Source: Haloferula sp. BvORR071 (GTDB lineage: Bacteria > Verrucomicrobiota > Verrucomicrobiia > Verrucomicrobiales > Akkermansiaceae). Taken from it: DNA of 35,120 nucleotides. The position numbers and the translations under genes are program-made. The stretch's first letter is position 1; each line of letters opens with the position of its first letter. The stretch spans positions 1 through 35,120 of the forward strand of contig NZ_BATP01000046.1 of assembly GCF_000739615.1 (NCBI RefSeq). Direction: 5' to 3'. Below are positions 32,739-35,120 of this stretch, one piece after another. The notes below the pieces were generated by a model. The model had not been told where the DNA came from. It searched no databases and was given only the letters and a program-made list of their open reading frames with translations.

Positions 32739-33413
32739 CTAGAGAAGTCCGGCGTCGTTCATCGCACGGCGTAGCAGTTCCTTGCCGCCGCTTTCGATGA
32801 TCTCGCCATGGCCGGGGATGATGCGATCGAAGTCCCAGCTGAGGGCTTCCTCGAGCGACGCACGGAAAGCGGGCTTTTCGGCGACGCACCACTTGAAGAT
32901 CCGGCTCATGCCGGGGTAGCGGTGGAACCCGGCGATGTGGCGGTGGAAGAAGCGGTTCCAGCCCTGCTCGTCGGCTTTGAAATTGAAGATCAGGTCGGCG
33001 AGGATGAGGGTCCGCGAAGGAATGTGGAGCATAAGGTGCTCCTCGACCTTCGGAGCCCCGGCCAAGCGCAGGACGCGGAGTTGACCCTCCCATTCTGGCG
33101 GTGGCGGTAGCAAGGGCGTGATGGGAAAGCCGACGACTTTGTCGAAGCCCTCCGGGCCGAGGAAGGGGAGGCCGGGAAAGGCGTCGCGACCCTGCGCGGC
33201 GTAGGTGTCGTGGAAGAGCATGACTTCCGCGAGCCAAGCGGGTTCGCCTTGGGCGCGGATCGCGGCGATGTCCGCGGCTGTGAAGGGAGCCATCGAGTGG
33301 ATCAGCAGCTTGCCGGAATCCAGGCGGGTCACCGTGACAGTGCGCCCGTGATTGGTGCCAAGCACGGAGAGCGGGTAGTGCAGGGTCCAGAGCCCCGGGG
33401 CGACTTGATTCAT
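32739..33413 (-). CDS. DUF4336 protein, degenerate metallo-beta-lactamase fold
   Basis: 224 residues from ATG 33413 (MNQVAPGLWTLHYPLSV). It matches the DUF4336 pattern: a beta-rich start with KLLIHSMAPF, then PKVEEHLMLHIPSRTLILADLIFNF in the middle, and WDFDRIIPGHGEIIESGGKELLRRAM at the end. The last corresponds to the late metal-binding His of the metallo-beta-lactamase fold (PGHGE). The canonical HxHxDH motif is absent, so hydrolase activity is doubtful. It is cytoplasmic, with no signal peptide. It lies downstream of the DUF3224 gene with a 47-base gap, same direction, so the two may be co-transcribed. Confidence 0.85.
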   Translation of the reverse strand: MNQVAPGLWTLHYPLSVLGTNHGRTVTVTRLDSGKLLIHSMAPFTAADIAAIRAQGEPAWLAEVMLFHDTYAAQGRDAFPGLPFLGPEGFDKVVGFPITPLLPPPPEWEGQLRVLRLAGAPKVEEHLMLHIPSRTLILADLIFNFKADEQGWNRFFHRHIAGFHRYPGMSRIFKWCVAEKPAFRASLEEALSWDFDRIIPGHGEIIESGGKELLRRAMNDAGLL

Positions 33414-33460
33414 GCGCTGGCTTTGTTCGCGAGAAGCGTCCGCACGGCAAGCCTGTCCTG

Positions 33461-33922
33461 CTAGACGCCGCTGGTGACTGCTGCCGGCGCGCGGCTGGAC
33501 ACCACGGTTTCACGGCCTTCCTCCACGCCATCGATGTCGTACTGGAGGGTCATCGGCGTATCGCAGTCGGTGGCCGCGTATTCACCGTGGCCGCGGAGCT
33601 TGGTGAGTTTGTTGGTGCCCGAGCCCGGGACCACCGCGAAGGCGGATTTCGCGATGCCGTCCTCGAAGGTGCCAACATGCTGAAGAACGAAGCTGCCTTG
33701 GTAGCCGGCCAGCCCGCCGCTCACCCGTTCCATTCCGATGAAGGTGGCGGACCCATCTTCGCGATAAGTCATCAGATATTCGATCCGTCCCTCGCCTTCG
33801 ATATCGCCGCGATAGCTGACGAGGGCGCTCACCCGGGTCATCTTCGGGAGACCCTTTTTTTCGTGAAGCGGTTTCTCATCCCAGGATTCGATGTTGAAGG
33901 TGGCATTGGCAAAGGTGCTCAT
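33461..33922 (-). CDS. DUF3224 domain-containing protein
   Basis: 153 residues, one domain. Typical DUF3224 features are FNIESWDEKPLHE with MTRVSALVSYRGDIEGEGRIEYLM, the signature GYQGSFVLQHVGTFEDGIAKSAFAVVPGSGT and LRGHGEYAATD, before a short tail. Members are small lipocalin/AOC barrel-like proteins without a proven function. The start ATG lies eight bases from a perfect palindrome TGAGATCTCA (33931-33940), which may be an operator. No signal peptide. Confidence 0.9.
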   Translation of the reverse strand: MSTFANATFNIESWDEKPLHEKKGLPKMTRVSALVSYRGDIEGEGRIEYLMTYREDGSATFIGMERVSGGLAGYQGSFVLQHVGTFEDGIAKSAFAVVPGSGTNKLTKLRGHGEYAATDCDTPMTLQYDIDGVEEGRETVVSSRAPAAVTSGV

Positions 33923-34213
33923 AATTTTTGTGAGATCTCATGAGCAGTGACGGGACCAAGGCGAGGATGCCCGTCCCTGCAGGGATTCACCACCAGCCAT
34001 GAGGAAGCCTGGAAGCAATGTGCATGAAACCCCGTTGCAGATTGCCGGAGGGGAGGGACGGACTTTCGGGAAAGGTTTTTAGCGGATGGTTGCTATGAGT
34101 GGTGGTGTATTGACTTATCTTTGGCGCTTGGTTGCCTTTTGTTAAAAATGCGGAATTTATTTATTAAAATATCTTTACTGTAAATGTCGTCCGGTTGTTT
34201 ACCCGGCCGCGTT
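33923..34213. other. Divergent intergenic region between DUF3224 and PEP-CTERM genes
   Basis: About 290 bases, turning markedly AT-rich at 34100-34185 before the PEP-CTERM gene. It holds the palindrome TGAGATCTCA at 33931-33940 and the candidate promoter listed separately. I see no gene in it. Confidence 0.5.
34139..34167 (+). promoter_or_regulatory. Candidate sigma-70-type promoter of the PEP-CTERM gene
   Basis: TTGTTA (34139-34144) and TATTAA (34162-34167) are separated by 17 bases, in an AT-rich stretch 47 bases before the chosen start codon. Each box matches the consensus at four of six positions. The TTTACTGTAAA element at 34173-34183 just downstream is a loose inverted repeat and could be an operator. 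Pattern evidence only. Confidence 0.35.
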
Positions 34214-34984
34214 ATGCGCCCCTACATCCCCTATGTAGTCGCGCTGCTGGGTCTTCTCACCCCAGCCGCCGACGCAGCCCTGATCGTAACCTATGCGGAG
34301 TCTCCGGGAGATACCCGGTCCACCTTGCAGAACACCACGGTCTTCACCTTCAACGAACTCGCCACCGACACCACCCACGAAAATGTGGAGTGGACAGGGG
34401 TGGGGACCTTCGACCTCGTTCATGTCCTCGCCGCGGATTCTTATGGCGGTGCGGTGGATCCCGGTTTTGAAAACGGATCCCCATATATGGTGCAAGGCGT
34501 GGGTGGGAATACCACCACCACGCTGACACTTGATTCCGACCATGCCTACTTCGGCCTGTGGTGGTCGGCGGGTGATTCCCAGAATATCCTGCAGTTCTTC
34601 AGCAAGGGAGAACTGGTGGCTCGGTTCACCACCCAAACCCTGCTCGACCGCTTGGCCGATTCCACGGACTACCGCGGCAATCCGCGCGACCGCGGGTTGA
34701 ACTACGGGGAGAACTATGCGTTCATCAATTTCTTCGGCATGGACGGAACCACTTGGGACAAGATCACGCTGAGCAATGGCTCGGGCAGCGGTTTCGAGTC
34801 GGACAACTACACCGACCGCGCGGCTCCCTGGACTCTGATCGAAGACGGGCCGCTGCCGGGCAACAGGCTGGCCGTCGTGAACGGTTCCTCGGTGATGCCG
34901 GTGCCAGAGCCGTCCAGCGGACTGCTGGTGATGGGCAGCACCTTGGCGGCCGTCTGCCTGCGCCGCCGGAAGCAGCAGGCTTGA
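34214..34984 (+). CDS. PEP-CTERM sorting-domain exoprotein
   Basis: 256 residues from ATG 34214 (MRPYIPYVVALLGLLTPAADAAL, a signal peptide); an ATG at 34184 is also in frame. The C-terminus is the classic PEP-CTERM signal: VPEPSSG at 230-236, a hydrophobic helix (LLVMGSTLAAVCL) and a basic end RRRK. Such proteins are processed by an exosortase (not in this window) and anchored or released at the surface, often linked to exopolysaccharide. The mature domain is beta-rich with FNELATDTTHENVEW and YFGLWWSAGDSQNILQFFSKGELVARFT, resembling exoproteins of the same group. No close functional match is recognised. A strong hairpin follows. Confidence 0.9.
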   Translation: MRPYIPYVVALLGLLTPAADAALIVTYAESPGDTRSTLQNTTVFTFNELATDTTHENVEWTGVGTFDLVHVLAADSYGGAVDPGFENGSPYMVQGVGGNTTTTLTLDSDHAYFGLWWSAGDSQNILQFFSKGELVARFTTQTLLDRLADSTDYRGNPRDRGLNYGENYAFINFFGMDGTTWDKITLSNGSGSGFESDNYTDRAAPWTLIEDGPLPGNRLAVVNGSSVMPVPEPSSGLLVMGSTLAAVCLRRRKQQA

Positions 34985-35014
34985 GAAAAGAAGTTTCAAC
35001 CCCGGATCAAAATA

Positions 35015-35046
35015 AGAGGCCCGCCCGGATTTCCGGGCGGGCCTCT
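35015..35046 (-). terminator. Strong intrinsic terminator between convergent genes
   Basis: A perfect 14-pair stem, AGAGGCCCGCCCGG (35015-35028) with CCGGGCGGGCCTCT (35033-35046), around ATTT. On the minus strand it is followed by TATTTTGA, so it ends the gene entering from the right edge. It also lies 30 bases after the PEP-CTERM stop and probably works in both directions. Confidence 0.85.
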
Positions 35047-35068
35047 CGTGATTCAGGATCGAGTCATC

Positions 35069-35120
35069 TCATTTCGAGACGCGGAAGGTGAGCACCTTGT
35101 CGCGCGGAATCCAGTCCTCG
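35069..35120 (-). CDS. C-terminal end of a gene cut by the window edge
   Basis: The last 16 codons of a minus-strand frame read EDWIPRDKVLTFRVSK and stop at TGA 35069-35071. A perfect intrinsic terminator lies 22 bases further on, which supports this as a true gene end. The fragment is too short to identify. Confidence 0.6.
   Translation of the reverse strand, partial: EDWIPRDKVLTFRVSK

Overview
The window is high-GC DNA with densely packed genes on both strands. The likely source is a Verrucomicrobiota bacterium of the Luteolibacter/Verrucomicrobiaceae type. The evidence is a large Verru_Chthon cassette protein A homologue, a PEP-CTERM protein, a tandem CSLREA/choice-of-anchor-Q beta-helix protein, and many secreted proteins with no strong Shine-Dalgarno sequence. 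I see no rRNA, tRNA, insertion sequence, phage or CRISPR. The assignment is by family resemblance only.

Layout. 1-1303 (minus): an ECF sigma factor, a small membrane anti-sigma candidate and the start of a secreted protein cut by the window edge. 1481-2721 (plus): a secreted protein of unknown function overlapping a SET-domain lysine methyltransferase. 2757-4943 (minus): an outer-membrane beta-barrel candidate and an overlapping pair of coiled-coil proteins anchored by their C-termini. 5166-11663: a duplicated beta-helix protein, a GNAT acetyltransferase, a 796-residue secreted protein with a repeated module and a low-affinity iron permease family protein. 11745-15696: a molybdenum-cofactor cluster, with mog, moaC, an unknown gene, moeA and a secreted protein on the minus strand and moaD-moaE divergent on the plus strand. 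15745-20032 (minus): a secreted protein and the Verru_Chthon protein A. 20588-24964 (plus): a very large soluble hybrid histidine kinase.

24989-28457 (minus) is the most notable region. It holds a CnrY-like small membrane protein, a CnrX-like periplasmic metal sensor, an ECF sigma factor and a TonB-dependent receptor. The first three genes are in the cnrYXH order known from nickel/cobalt resistance in Cupriavidus. The sensor keeps all five CnrX metal ligands at exactly matching spacings. The expected RND efflux pump is absent, and an outer-membrane uptake receptor lies directly downstream instead, which suggests a metal-sensing circuit wired to transport across the outer membrane.

28631-35120: a cupin, a stand-alone receiver protein, an AI-2E-family transporter fused to a Rossmann-like region and a GAF domain, a tiny PQQ-repeat protein, a DUF4336 protein, a DUF3224 protein, a PEP-CTERM protein and the last codons of a further minus-strand gene. 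Intrinsic terminators are clear at 15695-15724 and 35015-35046. Most other gaps are short or contain only hairpins of uncertain role.
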